A stretch of DNA of 64,000 nucleotides from Dactylis glomerata. Its lineage: Eukaryota; Streptophyta; Magnoliopsida; Poales; Poaceae. The notes beneath the pieces are model-generated. The model worked only from the letters and a program-made list of their open reading frames with translations. It had not been told where the DNA came from and did no database searches. Location of the stretch: NCBI GenBank assembly GCA_007115705.1, contig QXEO01001565.1:2476230-2540229 (forward strand). The letters are read 5' to 3'. Positions 34,808 to 45,612 of the stretch are shown here, one piece after another. The position numbers were made by a program, and so were the translations under genes. Within the stretch, counting starts at the first letter, position 1, and each line of letters starts with the position of its first letter.

Positions 34808-37373
34808 AACTCCTGCTCGTCCTCGAGTAGGTAAGTGATAACAAAATAATAATTTTTGAGGTGACATGCACCTACACAATCTTGATCATATATGTAAGCA
34901 TTGTGAGCTGGGATCATAAGAACTTAAAATATGGGCATGAAAGATATAATCTTGACAATAAGAACTTAGCAACCATGTTGTAAACATGCAAATGAACACA
35001 AACAAAAGATCATGAAAATGAAACAATGAAAGTCAAACGTTTATCAAATCATAAGGAAAAACATACAAATGGTTTTCAGCTTGTCCTTCATAGAGAGCAA
35101 AACATAAATGCATAGGACACCTTCAAGTTTAAGAGGGCGGCTAGATACAAATAATTTGAGAACAAGTGAAACCATGATCATGAATCAATCAATGAAAACT
35201 TTGGGACAATGCACATTATACTCAGAATGACAACTATGCTCTCTTAACGGTGCATAAAGATAGAAGGTGGAGACTCAACATAAAAGTAAAAGAAAGGCCC
35301 TTCGCAGAGGGAAGCAGTGATTAAACATGTGCTAGAGCTTTTCATTTGTAAAACAGAGAGATAAAACTTGATTTTGAGAGGTGGTTGTCTTTGTCAACGA
35401 CTGGCAATGGGGTTCTTACTATCTTCCATACAAAAATGAAGCAAGTTTTTGAGAGAGAGATTGGCACTTTTGTGCTCTTTTATAAAGCTTGGCACTCCTC
35501 CCCACCTTTTTTCCTTTCACAAACCATGGCTAACCGATTCCATCGGGTGCCCACCAACATTCACTTTCCATGGAGGAGTGCCTTTTTTCTTTCTTTTTTT
35601 CTTTTTTTTCTTTTTGGAATAAGCAATATGGAAGATAGCAAATCCGACCACTACGTCCCCATGAGCTGAAAACAGTGTCACAAATGAGAAGTGTTTTGAA
35701 GGTTTTTTGAAAGGTAGCACATGAAAATTTACTTGGAATGGCTTGCAAATACCATGCATAGGAATTTATAGTGGACACAATGGCAAACTTGGTTTTTAGG
35801 AGTTGGATGCACGAGTAGAGCTCATACTCAGTACAAAATGAGGGCTAGCAAAAGACTGGGAGCGACCAACTAAGAGAGCAATAACGGCCATAATCATGCA
35901 AAGCGACAAAGCAACATTAAAAGAAGCATAAGATGGCATCAAAAGTCAAAAACTAAATGATCATAGAGGCTATTGGCGACTTTGTAAGAGTCTAACATGT
36001 GTGAGCATGCGCCAAGTCAACCCAAATAAAGCATCAAAGGAGAAAACCAAAATAATGCTTCCAAATAATATAAACAACGCATGATTTTTTTCAAAGGCTC
36101 ATTAAGCAATCTCAGTCATTTGAGATAAGTCATGCAACAGCAAAACAACTAAGCATACTATCAAAATGACATAAAGCATGACATGCAAAAGCCTAGGCCG
36201 CAGTCTACACAAGCTCCTTTTTGTACCACTTTTTTGCATAAAGCTTTTTCTCTTTTCCAACACCATTCAAACTTTTTATAAACAACTCTTTTGAGGAAAA
36301 CCAACATAGAACAGAGGCAAAAATACACCTTGATGCAAAGATATAACAAGATCTGAACAAAAATCAAGGTGAAAAATGAAAGCTAAACGCAGTAGCAGAA
36401 AAAGAGAACACTCATTGAACGATAAGAGTGAAAACTAGAGTGTTCTTGGCAAATGAAAAGCGAGTTCATCTCCTCCAAAAGAAACATGATGTGATCTAAC
36501 CATTTATTGCAGCAAACTAAACTAAACTAATACTGAAAACTAAAACAACTGACGCTCCAAGAAAAACACATAGTGCATGAAGCAATAAAAATATAGTGTC
36601 TTGAAAGGTGACCTGATTTTTGCCGATGAAGAAGGGGTGCCTCGGGGGCATCCCCAAGCTTTGACGCTTGTACTTCTTGGATATTTCTTGGGGTGATGCA
36701 TGGGCATCCCCAAGCTTGAGATTTTGTCCATTCTTCATCTCATCTCATCATTCTCCAATCCCTACACTTGAAAACTTCCTTCATACAAAACTAAACACAA
36801 TTCTATTAGCAACATTAGTGTAGCATAACATATAATCAACCCTTTTTGCTTCAGGTTTCAACTCAAAACCACCACATATAACAAATACTACTGTAGCAAC
36901 TTCTCTAAAAGTTCCGTGATCAAAATAACTCAAAAGAAAGCGATAAAGTGGCAAACACAAATATTGGCAGAAATCTGTCAAAACTGAACAGCTGACAAAG
37001 GTCGAATTTTTGAGGGTTTTTCTGTTGCTCAAATCAAAAAGTGTTCAACTAATGAAAGTTTGGATATAACCTGGGACATATGCACAAGAAATCGCAGGTC
37101 CAAAAGATATACATAGAATTTTCACGAATTTTTACGGTGCAGCACCAAAAACTGTTTCAGGACAGCAACATCCCCAAATCTTACCTCACTCAAATTAGAG
37201 GCTTCTCTTGTCACAAAAACGAAATAAAAAGGACAAGGAGCGGTCATTACAGTAGTAATGACTTCCAAGACTCAAATAAAATAAAAAGTACTAAAAGTAA
37301 AAACATTGGGTTATCTCCCAAGAGTGCTTTTCTTTAACGCCTTTGAGCTAGGCGCAGTAATTTGCAAAGATGC
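34808..37373 (-). other. RE5 long 3' untranslated region
   Basis: 2.6 kb with no gene. It has the three-hairpin module (about 37238-37354) and PPT-like motifs at 36648-36661 and 36704-36717. The part at about 35325-35770 is shared with RE8 but replaced by different sequence in RE3 and RE7, so the 3' region is modular. A plus-strand frame at 35385-35669 ends in a T-rich run and is not taken as a gene. Confidence 0.75.
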
Positions 37374-38147
37374 TCATGTGGGCGCCATATAAGAGCTTGA
37401 GGCAAAGGCACCATATAGGAACTTAAAGCAATAGAGAGCATCAAAAAGCAAATGTGAAAGACATTTATATCTGAACCACTTCCTATGCATAGGAATCTTG
37501 TAAGAAAATAAATCAACAAGGCATATAGTAGCAAGCATGGATAGATAAAACAAGTGCCACTTCAAGATTTGCAACATAAAGAGGTGAAACTCAATATTGT
37601 TGAGATCAATCAAACCATGTTTCCCTCTCTCATAATAACTTTTAGTAGCATCATGAATAGAATTAACAATATAACTATCACATAAAACATCCCTATCATG
37701 AGCCACATGCATAAAAGAATTAATACTCACCACAGGAACAATAGTAGTAGGAGCAGATTTAACAGAATAATTATTCTCATCACCATAATCATCATAAATA
37801 GGAGGCATATTGTAATCATAACTAATTTTCTCCTCAAAAGTAGGTGGACTGAAAATAACATAATCATCATTGTAATCATCATAAATTGGAGGTAAAGTAT
37901 CATCAAAGTAAATTTTCTCCTCCAAAGCTAGGGGACTAAAAAGATCATTTTCATCAAAACTAGCTTCCCCAAGCTTAGACTTTTCCATAGCATTAGCAAT
38001 AATGGTGTTCAAAGAGTTCATACTAATAATATTGCCATTAGCATGCAAATAAAGTTCCATAGGTTTTTTAATTTTCTCTTCAAACACTTCATGTCCTAAC
38101 TCAAGATAAATACTATAAAGCTCTCTAATTTTGTTGTTGTTTTCCAT
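37374..38147 (-). CDS. RE5 ORF: 257-aa gag-less protein with hydrophobic tail
   Basis: Starts MENNNKIRELYSIYLEL about 130 bases past the PBS, where gag normally starts, and is fully open. Residues 1-75 are charged and helical. Residues 85-130 hold two acidic Tyr-rich repeats, PPIYDDYNDDY and PPIYDDYGDENN. Residues about 143-178 include SFMHVAHDRDVLCDSYIV. Residues 188-214 and 229-248 are hydrophobic, possible membrane segments. It matches the first and last parts of the RE3 polyprotein without the gag core between. No protease or nucleic-acid motif is seen. Function unknown; env-like or particle-associated roles are guesses. RE8 has an equally intact homologue. Confidence 0.75.
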   Translation of the reverse strand: MENNNKIRELYSIYLELGHEVFEEKIKKPMELYLHANGNIISMNSLNTIIANAMEKSKLGEASFDENDLFSPLALEEKIYFDDTLPPIYDDYNDDYVIFSPPTFEEKISYDYNMPPIYDDYGDENNYSVKSAPTTIVPVVSINSFMHVAHDRDVLCDSYIVNSIHDATKSYYERGKHGLIDLNNIEFHLFMLQILKWHLFYLSMLATICLVDLFSYKIPMHRKWFRYKCLSHLLFDALYCFKFLYGAFASSSYMAPT

Positions 38148-38280
38148 TAAGCCTAACTAGTGAAAATAAAAACAAGAAACAAAAAGATGTAATTACAGAA
38201 TCTAAAGGAAATAACTTCGAGCACTCACTAGCAACTAAAAGACTTAGTAGCCAAAGGATGTGAGTACCTTTTACCTTACC

Positions 38281-38298
38281 TCCCCGGCAACGGCGCCA
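38281..38298 (-). promoter_or_regulatory. RE5 primer-binding site (tRNA-Asp)
   Basis: Complement of TGGCGCCGTTGCCGGGGA, 10 bases from the 5' LTR, exact match to the RE1 and RE7 PBS. Confidence 0.95.
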
Positions 38299-38308
38299 GA
38301 AAAGAGCT

Positions 38309-39873
38309 TGATGTCTATGCACTTCTATTCTTGTAGACACTTGTTGGGCCTCCAAGTGCAGAGGTTTGTAGAACAGCAGCAAGTTTCCCTTAAGTGGATC
38401 ACCCAAGGTTTATCGAACTCAGGGAGGTTAGAGGTCAAAGCTATCCCTCTCAAGCAACCTTGCAATTATGATACAGAAAGTCTCTTGTGTCCCCAACACA
38501 CCCAATACACTTGTCAGATGTATAGGTGCACAAGTTCGGCGAAGAGATAGTGAAATACAAGTGGTATGGATGATTATAAGTAGCAAACGTGATGTGAAAT
38601 AAATATCGCTGCGAGCAAACAAGTAACAAAACAGCAAGTAAACGGTGTGCAATGCTTGGAAACAAGGCCTAGGGATCATACTTTCACTAGTGGACACACT
38701 CCCAACAATATAACATGAATGAACAAATAAACAACTTCTCTCCACTATGGTACTCTGAATTACTCTCCTATTGAATAACACTAATCATTGTGTAGTGGCT
38801 ACAGAAGCACCCCTTAAAGTTCATCAAGTACTTGACAAACACCACTCATAGAGACATCCAAATCAGATCACAACTCAAGATAGATATCATTGCAACTTAG
38901 ACCAAGTACTAACACGGTGCACACACTGTCAACATTACACCATGAAAGGAGGAATAGATCACTCAAACTATCATAGCAATAATTATTCTCATAATCCACA
39001 AGAGATCACCATCATAGCCTAAACCAAGTACCACCACGATGCACGCACTGTCACCGTTACACCATGGCATGAGGAATAGATTACTTTAATAACATCACTA
39101 GAGTACACTATAATAATTAAGCATAGGAGTAGCATAATATCTGAATAATAACATCTACTTGTTCAACATGATACAAAGCTCACGATCACATAAAGATCAC
39201 ATCATGGGAGAGAGAGGTGAACCACATAGCTACCGGTAGAGCCCTCAGCCCCGGGGATGAACTACTCCCTCCTCATCATAGGAGACAGCAAGGTTGATGG
39301 AGATGGCAGTGAGGTCGATGGAGACGGTGGAGACGGCGATGGAGACCGATGGAGATGGCTCCGGGGGCACTTCCCCGTCCCGGCAGGGTGCCGGAACAGA
39401 GACTTCTGTCCCCCGAAATTCGTCGGTGGCGGCGGCGGAGCTGCGGAACTCTTTCTGGAAATTTGCCGACTTCCTTAGGGTTTTCCGTCCCGAGGCTTTA
39501 TATAGGCGAAGGGGCGTCGCGAGAGGGCAGCTAGGGGCTCCTCACACATGGGTGGCGTGGCCAGGGCCTGGGCCGCGCCACCCTAGTGTGAGGGCAGGAC
39601 CTGGCCCCTCTCCAGCTCTCTTTCGGATGTCTGGATGCTCCCGGGAAAATAAGACTTCAGGAACTTGTTTCATCCAATTCCGAGAATATTTCCTGTGTAT
39701 CACTCTGAAACACAAAAACAGCAGAAAACAGGGAACTGGCACTGTGGCAACTCGTTAATAGGTTAGTTCCGGAAAATGCATAAAAGTGCCACTAAGTGTA
39801 ACGAAACAATAGGCAAATGGCGTAAAAACAAGCATGGAGCATCAAAAATTATTGATACGTTTGAGACGTATCA
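38309..39873 (-). repeat. RE5 5' LTR (type I)
   Basis: 1,565 bp. TATA box (TATATAAA, minus strand) at 39497-39504. Carries one more GGTGGAGAC unit than the 3' LTR near 39325. Confidence 0.95.
39497..39504 (-). promoter_or_regulatory. RE5 LTR TATA box
   Basis: Minus strand CCTATATAAAGCC, intact in both LTRs. It lies about 370 bases into the LTR. Confidence 0.7.
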
Positions 39874-40832
39874 ATGGCGTGTACATGGCGGCCAAGAAGC
39901 TGAAGCACTACTTCGAGGAGCATCCTATCACGGTGGTGAGCACCACTCCACTCTCGGAGATCATAGGGTGCAAGGATGCAACGGGCAGAGTGGCTAAATG
40001 GGCGATTGAGATTGCCACTCATACCATTCAGTACAAGCCCAGGACGACGATCAAGTCGCAGATCATAGCGGATTTCTTCGCTGACTGGGGAGAGCATCAG
40101 TACTTGCCGCCAGCTCCGGACTCAACACACTGGCGCATGAACTTCGATGGCTCCAAGATGCTTGAGGGCTCGGGAGCCGGCGTCGTCCTCACCTCTCCCA
40201 AGGGAGACAAGCTGCAGTACGTGCTGCAGATGCACTTCCGTGCGTCGAACAATGTCGCAGAATATGAAGCCCTGGTGCATGGGCTCGGGCTGGCCAAGGA
40301 AATTGGCATTCGGAGGATCCTCTGTTTCAGAGACTCTGACCTGGTGGTGCACCAGGTCTCAGGGGAATGGGACGCCAAGGACGCCAACATGGCCTCCTAC
40401 CGCTTCTACGTGCAGCAGCTCTGTGGATTCTTCGAGGGCTGCGAGTTTCATCACATCCCCAGAGCAAACAACGACGAGGCAGACTGGCTATCCAAGATCA
40501 GCTCCACCAAGCAGGATATCCCAGCTGGGGTGTCGTTGGAGATCATCCGGAAGCCGTCCATCAAGCCCTCGCCGGAGTCCACCTCCATCTACATGCCCGA
40601 AGACCCCACCCCAGCTCAGGTGCGACCACCGGACCCGGGGGCTGCCGCCTCACGGCTGAAGGAAGCAGCCGACCAGCCCAGCGTGGCCGGCTCGACGAAG
40701 GACTCGGGGGCTGCCATCTCCAGGCTGCCCCCCACATCCGGCCAACCGGACGAAGCCGGCGTGATGACGGACCCAGGGGCTGCTGATCCCCTGGTCGCCA
40801 GTGTCTTCCACATACGGGAGATACCATCCTAG
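39874..40832 (+). pseudogene. RE4 RNase H region
   Basis: Resumes the first RNase H (AAKKLKHYFEEHPITVV) and then has the second, archaeal-type RNase H of Tat elements: acidic residues in MNFDGSKML, AEYEALVHGL, RDSDLVV and NNDEADWLSK. A Pro/Gly-rich linker with repeated DPGAA-type units follows (about 40560-40790). A TAG at 40830-40832 ends the frame. Confidence 0.88.
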
Positions 40833-42114
40833 GCAGAGCCATTCTCCAACTACCTCATCACTGGGGACTTGCCGCAAGACGAAGTGGAAGCTAGGCGACT
40901 TCAACGTCGCGCACAAGCATACACCATCGTCAACAGCGAGCTGTACAAGCGCAGCGTGTTAGGAATCTTCCAGAAGTGCATCGAGCCGGAAGAAGGGATA
41001 GAGCTGCTGAGAGAGATACATCAAGGGGAGTGCGGGCATCACGCATCTTCCAGAGCCCTGGTGGCCAAGGCCTTCCGCCATGGTTTCTACTGGCCGATGG
41101 CCCAGAAGGACGCAGAACAACTGGTGAAGCAGTGCAACGGCTGCCAGCGCTTCTCCAAGCATCGAAACACTCCAACGGCAGCCCTCAAGACCATCCCGCT
41201 CACCTGGCCGTTCGCTGTCTGGGGCCTGGACATGGTCGGGCAAACTTCGCAAAGTGGATCGAGGCCAAGCCAATCAAAAAACCATGACGCATATGTTGGT
41301 TGCAGTGGACAAGTTCACCAAGTGGATTGAGGCCAAGCCAATCAAAAAACTTGACGGCTCGTCCACCATCAAGTTCTTCAACGAGATCATCACGAGATAT
41401 GGGGTTCCCCACAACATCATCACTGACAACGGGACAAACTTCGCAAAGGGAGTCTTCACAGAGTACTGTGGCCAGAAGGGCATCCGGCTGGACTTAGCAT
41501 CAGTGGCGCATCCTCAGTCTAATGGGCAAGTGGAGAAAGCAAATGGGATGATCCTGGCCGGCATCAAACCAAGGTTGGTCGAGCCTCTCGAGCGTTCAGC
41601 TGGCTGTTGGGTCGAAGAGCTGCCCTCAGTACTCTAGAGCCTACGCACTACTCCAAATCGCTTTGTCGGCTTCACGCCTTTCTTCCTGGTCTACGGAGCA
41701 GAAGCGGTGCTGCCCATTGACATCGAATTCGATGCGCCCAGAGTTATCTAGTACACGGAGAAGCAAGAAAAAGAAGCTCATGAAGATGGCGTCGACCTCC
41801 TCGAGGAGGCACGAGAGCAGGCCTTGGCCAGATCAGCGCTCTAGCAGCAGTAGCTGCGACGATACCACAACCGGAAGATCCGTGCACTCATGTTTTGCGA
41901 AGGAGATCTCGTACTCCGGCTGGTCCAAAACACTAAAGGCATGCACAAGCTGTCCTCTAATTGGGAGGGACCGTTCATTGTCAGTCGGGTGCTAGGAAAT
42001 GGGGCATACTACCTCATCGACGCACAAGAGCCCAGGAAGAACAAGGCAGATAATTTTGACAAGGAGACGGAGCGTCCCTGGAATGTCAATCTCCTAAGAC
42101 CTTTCTTCTGCTAA
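40833..42114 (+). pseudogene. RE4 integrase
   Basis: An HHCC zinc domain is coded at about 41010-41155 (HQGECGHH ... CNGCQRF). The DDE core has LDMVG, ITDNGTNFAK and NGQVEKANGM. The GPF/Y-like C-terminal part is NWEGPFIVSRVLGNGAYYL. A rearrangement at 41240-41285 shifts the frame between the first and second catalytic Asp. TAG codons at 41635-41637, near 41750 and at two places near 41842-41857 add breaks. The ORF ends at 42114 with LLRPFFC. Confidence 0.9.
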
Positions 42115-43494
42115 GGCAAAAGCTTGTACCCCAAAAAACTTGTCAATGAATAAAGGATAACGGAGCGGCTAGTTACGGCCGGCTCAGAGGAAAATACTTC
42201 GTGTATGTTTTGCGTCCTGCGTTATTCACTTGATCGGCAGCCGGCTCCGGGCACCGAGCCACAGCCGGCTGCCCTAAAAACGATCGATCCCTCGTCAGCC
42301 GGATGAGTACTACGTGTGAAGTAGGTCTCGAGCCTAACCTCCATCCCCCGGCTCCGCGCAGCTGGACGGGTAGGAGCCGGCAGGCCACATACGCAGGAAA
42401 GCCGCAGGGAAAAACCCTAAATGATAAAAAGTTGCTCAACTAAGCGTTGAAGACAGTGCTCGTTAACCATGCATTGGCTAGCCCGAGCCGGGTGCCCGAC
42501 AGACCGAAGTACTACTTCTCACCCCGCGGCACGCTCCCACCCTAGCCCGGCATTTGGCTGCCGGCCCAAGGGAGACCAACCGGCACCAGGCTACCGGTTG
42601 GGGGTAGAAGGGCCGAAGGGTGGGGAGATTAAGGAAAAAGTTGAGGGAACCAGGCTAAGGCAGGCCAAGGAATGGTCAATGATCGCAGTTTCTCGATGTT
42701 TAGGCTGAGCAGCCACGTCAAAGAGGTTCGAAGCTAGAGCTGCCTCACTCGACGTTGGCACCGTATGCGAACAAGCTACTTTCAAGCCAGCTATCATTCC
42801 AGCTGCCCCAAAACTCGGGGGCTAGGGGGAAGGGGAATTGGCCCTTAGAAGTGGGCCAGCTCCAATCCCTCGCCGGCTGTCCGATCAGTTTGCGCTGCGA
42901 CATGACCAGCAAAAGAGTGTCGAAATTGAAATCTAGCGTTTGCAAAGAAATGGCTAAAGCCAGAGATCTGGAGGTTCACTCCAGCCGCAGCAAGGGTTAT
43001 GCAAAGGCTCGGGAAAGGGAGACGTGCTGGCTCCGGCCTCGCCCGAGCCGGCACAGGACTTAGCTTCCATTTCTGCCTCCTCAAGCCGGTGCTAGCTTGC
43101 ATCTCCCAAAACCGGCCAGCAGAGGCACTTCTTCCTCCACGCTGGAACCGAAAGAGCTCGCCAGGAACGTCTACTTTGGTTCGTGGTTATCTTAGCCCCT
43201 ACCTACAAGCCTGCGCAGCAACGGTCCTGGCGTAGGAGGAGTCCTAACTGCGAAATCGTCACCGCGCTTCGATGGAGGTAGAGGGCATTCATGCAAGAAC
43301 AAGCACATAGCAAGTGAAGAAAGACAAGTTTTCATTAAGTAGAAGTCTGGTGATTACAAAAGCTTCCTAGGTCGCTACCCTAAGAGTACGAAATGCTCCT
43401 CACCCGGGAGATGCTCGCTTTCCTTGGCATGGCGCAAGGCCGCATGGACTTCGTCCCGGAGAAGCCCGCGCTCGGGGTCGACGAGATCCACCCT
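42115..43494 (+). other. RE4 3' noncoding region
   Basis: 1.4 kb without a sense gene, GC-rich, dotted with CCGGCT/AGCCGG motifs. It leads up to the end of the antisense ORF. Confidence 0.65.
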
Positions 43495-44292
43495 TCACGA
43501 CCAGGCGGCGAAGGTACGGGCGGAGAGGGAACCGTCGAAGATGCAGACGGTGAAATTCTTCTTCCCATCATGGCGAGTGAAGAGGAGGAACCAGCCCTCA
43601 TGCACGTCGTAGTCGATGAAGAACTTCGACCACCCATCGCGGAAGTAGCATACCCCCTGGCCGTCGTAGTAGACCTCGACGCGGTACTTGGGCTGGCCGA
43701 CGCTGCACTCCCGCAACGTAGCATAAGACATCTCCTGGCCTTCCATTGATTCCGCAAACTGAGATGGAAGGCGAAGAAGATCCTGGGCCCCGGCGAGTAT
43801 AGGGATTATGCAGGTGGACCACCCCTCGGCCGAGATGTAGGCCGGCGGCTGGAATGCCGGTTTCTCTGGCCGGAGCCGCGATGGACCACCTGGAGGTGAG
43901 GTCGCCGCACGGGGCCTCGCAGAGTTGGAGGCAGCGGCCCCGAGGACAGCGAGGGTCTTTTTGTTTTTGCTATCCGGTGGCCGTCCGCGGCGGCGGGACG
44001 ACGAAGGAGCGGCCGTTGTTGTTGGCACGGTTTTCCTCCCGCTCCCCCTCAGACGGCCAGGCCCCCATTTTTCCGGGACACCCTCGCCACCGGGAGCCAG
44101 AGCTGCCCCGGTTGCGGCGGTGGTGGTGGGGGCGGCGGCCGCGAGGGCCGCCAAGGTCTTCTTGTTGCGGCTCCCCTTTGGGCATCCGCGCTTCCGGGAC
44201 GCGGGAGGCGTCATCTCTGGCGCCTCGGCTTTCTTCCCGCTCCCTTCCGGGACTCCATCACCTCCGATGGCGGAATCGCTAAGAGAGGACAT
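43495..44292 (-). CDS. RE4 antisense ORF: AT-hook and B3-like DNA-binding protein
   Basis: Intact 265-codon ORF opposite to RE4 transcription, between integrase and 3' LTR. Residues 33-45 (RKRGCPKGSRNKK) and 99-112 (SRRRGRPPDSKNKK, core RGRP) are AT-hook-like and followed by near-repeat TLA(A/V)L segments. Residues about 168-256 look like a plant B3 domain: LLRLPSQFAESM, then VCYFRDGWSKFFIDYDV, then EGWFLLFTRHDGKKNFTVCIFDGS. It would bind DNA, presumably in the nucleus. Antisense ORFs are known in Tat elements. It is unbroken while sense pol has many stops. A TATA-like motif lies 80 bases upstream. Confidence 0.75.
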   Translation of the reverse strand: MSSLSDSAIGGDGVPEGSGKKAEAPEMTPPASRKRGCPKGSRNKKTLAALAAAAPTTTAATGAALAPGGEGVPEKWGPGRLRGSGRKTVPTTTAAPSSSRRRGRPPDSKNKKTLAVLGAAASNSARPRAATSPPGGPSRLRPEKPAFQPPAYISAEGWSTCIIPILAGAQDLLRLPSQFAESMEGQEMSYATLRECSVGQPKYRVEVYYDGQGVCYFRDGWSKFFIDYDVHEGWFLLFTRHDGKKNFTVCIFDGSLSARTFAAWS

Positions 44293-44863
44293 GGCTGGGC
44301 AGAGCTTAGAGGAGAGGCTCGAGGCGGAGGAAGAAGTGGAAGTGCGCCCTCAACCACGAGATCTCTTAGTATTTAAAGAGGAGGGGCGAAGGGGACGGTA
44401 CCCGACATTTCGGTAACCGTCCCCGCATCATGGGCGCCTATGAGAAGGCAACCGCTATGGTTGCCACAGCGGATCGTGGGAGGAACTGACGGGACGTGCC
44501 GCTGACGCATGCCGGTCCACCCCACATGACGACTTGGGAAGTTATTGTGGTGGTGACTCCGAAGTCCAAGTGACAAGACATGACCCTACAGCACTGCGCT
44601 GGCCGCAGCGTGGGATCAGAACCTGAAGCGGCACAAGTTCCAAGGGGCCACGTACCGGCTAGCGGCCGCATGGCGGTCACCAGCCGGACCAGACTTGGAG
44701 CCGGCATGTCCCGAGACAGCCGGTGAAGCTCCACGAGACTTGATTTCAAGACCAGCAACTTCCAGGCCGGATGAAGAATCCTGGGACTTTGACGGAAGCG
44801 TGCTAACTTTGGCGAGGATTAGAACCCGCCGAAGCCCCATGCAAACCCATGAGACTTCGCCAG
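44293..44863 (+). other. RE4 region between antisense ORF and PPT
   Basis: GC-rich, no credible gene on either strand; may contain the antisense 5' leader and promoter. Confidence 0.5.
44370..44380 (-). promoter_or_regulatory. Possible promoter of the antisense ORF
   Basis: Minus strand CTCTTTAAATACTAAGAG holds a TATA-like TTTAAATA about 80 bases before the ATG at 44292, suggesting separate transcription. Prediction only. Confidence 0.4.
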
Positions 44864-44876
44864 TTTCGGGGGCTAG
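44864..44876 (+). promoter_or_regulatory. RE4 polypurine tract
   Basis: TTTCGGGGGCTAG directly before the 3' LTR. Confidence 0.7.
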
Positions 44877-45607
44877 TGTCATGGGGATGACTTCTGGGGC
44901 ATGCCAAGGGCCGTGCTATTTGCCGGCTAGCGTCCCAGGAATCTCCACGGCTCTAGGATAAGAAGACCGGCTCTACCCAAAGGGCCGGCTGCGCCAGCAG
45001 CCGGCTGGCGACTCCACCGAGGAGAGCCAGAGCCGAGCGATGAAGACAAGATTCCTCCAATGGCTGTTTTGCCGAAAGTGGCCTGGCCCCAACAAGATCG
45101 ACAGAGGCAAAGGATGAGAGTGACGTATGCCACGTCCAGACTCCACCAACCAGCAAGCAAGAGCCTTCCCCACGAAAGGATCCGAGGCAAAAGGGAGGGC
45201 ATATGCCTCCCAGATGCCGGTCCAAGGGGGAAAAGGTGCTTTATAAAGTGCAATCGTCAGACGAGGACAGAGGAGGGCCAGAAGATCACGCCAAAGACGC
45301 AGCCATGGAGGAGCCGACAGCCAGACAGCCGGCCACCTAACCTATAACCAGACCCTCGCCTATATAAGGGGGTCTATCTTCTTCTTCCTCCTCTAGACCG
45401 AACAGCTCGAGGAGCGTTGTAACCACTGTGAAGATAATATGAAACAAGGCAGGAAGTAGGGGTTTTACCTCCAGCGTGGAGGGCCCTGAACCTAGGTAAA
45501 CCGAGGTGTCTCTGTTGGCATAATCCCGAGCCGGACCCATCGTCGCACACTGTCAAGCCCCTTTGTTAAGCCATCCCCATGGCTACTATCTCTAAATTCC
45601 CACGACA
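44877..45607 (+). repeat. RE4 3' LTR
   Basis: 731 bp with ends TGTCATGGG and CCCACGACA. TATA at 45361-45368. More differences from its partner than the RE5, RE8 or LARD pairs show, in keeping with RE4 being older than RE5. TSD ACAAG follows at 45608-45612. Confidence 0.9.
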
Positions 45608-45612
45608 ACAAG

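Larger units (their letters stand above)
33236..39873 (-). mobile_element. RE5: complete non-autonomous gypsy element
   Basis: 6,638 bp with TSD ATGGC. Its parts on the minus strand are 5' LTR 38309-39873, tRNA-Asp PBS, an intact 257-aa ORF, a long 3' region, a PPT, and 3' LTR 33236-34792. No gag core, protease or pol. LTRs look nearly identical and the ORF has no stop, so it is among the youngest insertions here. It broke RE4, which is already decayed. Confidence 0.95.
29308..45607 (+). mobile_element. RE4: Tat-lineage gypsy element, defective, hosts RE5
   Basis: 5' LTR 29308-30060, PBS, gag remnant, protease, RT, RNase H, integrase, antisense ORF, PPT, 3' LTR 44877-45607, TSD ACAAG at 29303-29307 and 45608-45612. 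About 9.66 kb once RE5 is taken out. The second RNase H after RT and an antisense ORF near the 3' end are both marks of the Tat lineage. GC-rich with many CCGGCT motifs, unlike its hosts. Not functional: gag core missing, several nonsense codons, a frameshift in integrase. Confidence 0.92.

Noticed and set aside
35385..35669. 94-codon ORF in RE5, also at 54696 in RE8
   Set aside because: Antisense to the element, ends in a T-rich homopolymer stretch, and differs at the tail between copies. No domain.
43854..44416. Plus-strand ORFs opposite the antisense gene
   Set aside because: Low-complexity Arg/Pro/Ala frames mirror the GC-rich minus-strand gene; only the minus frame gives recognisable domains.
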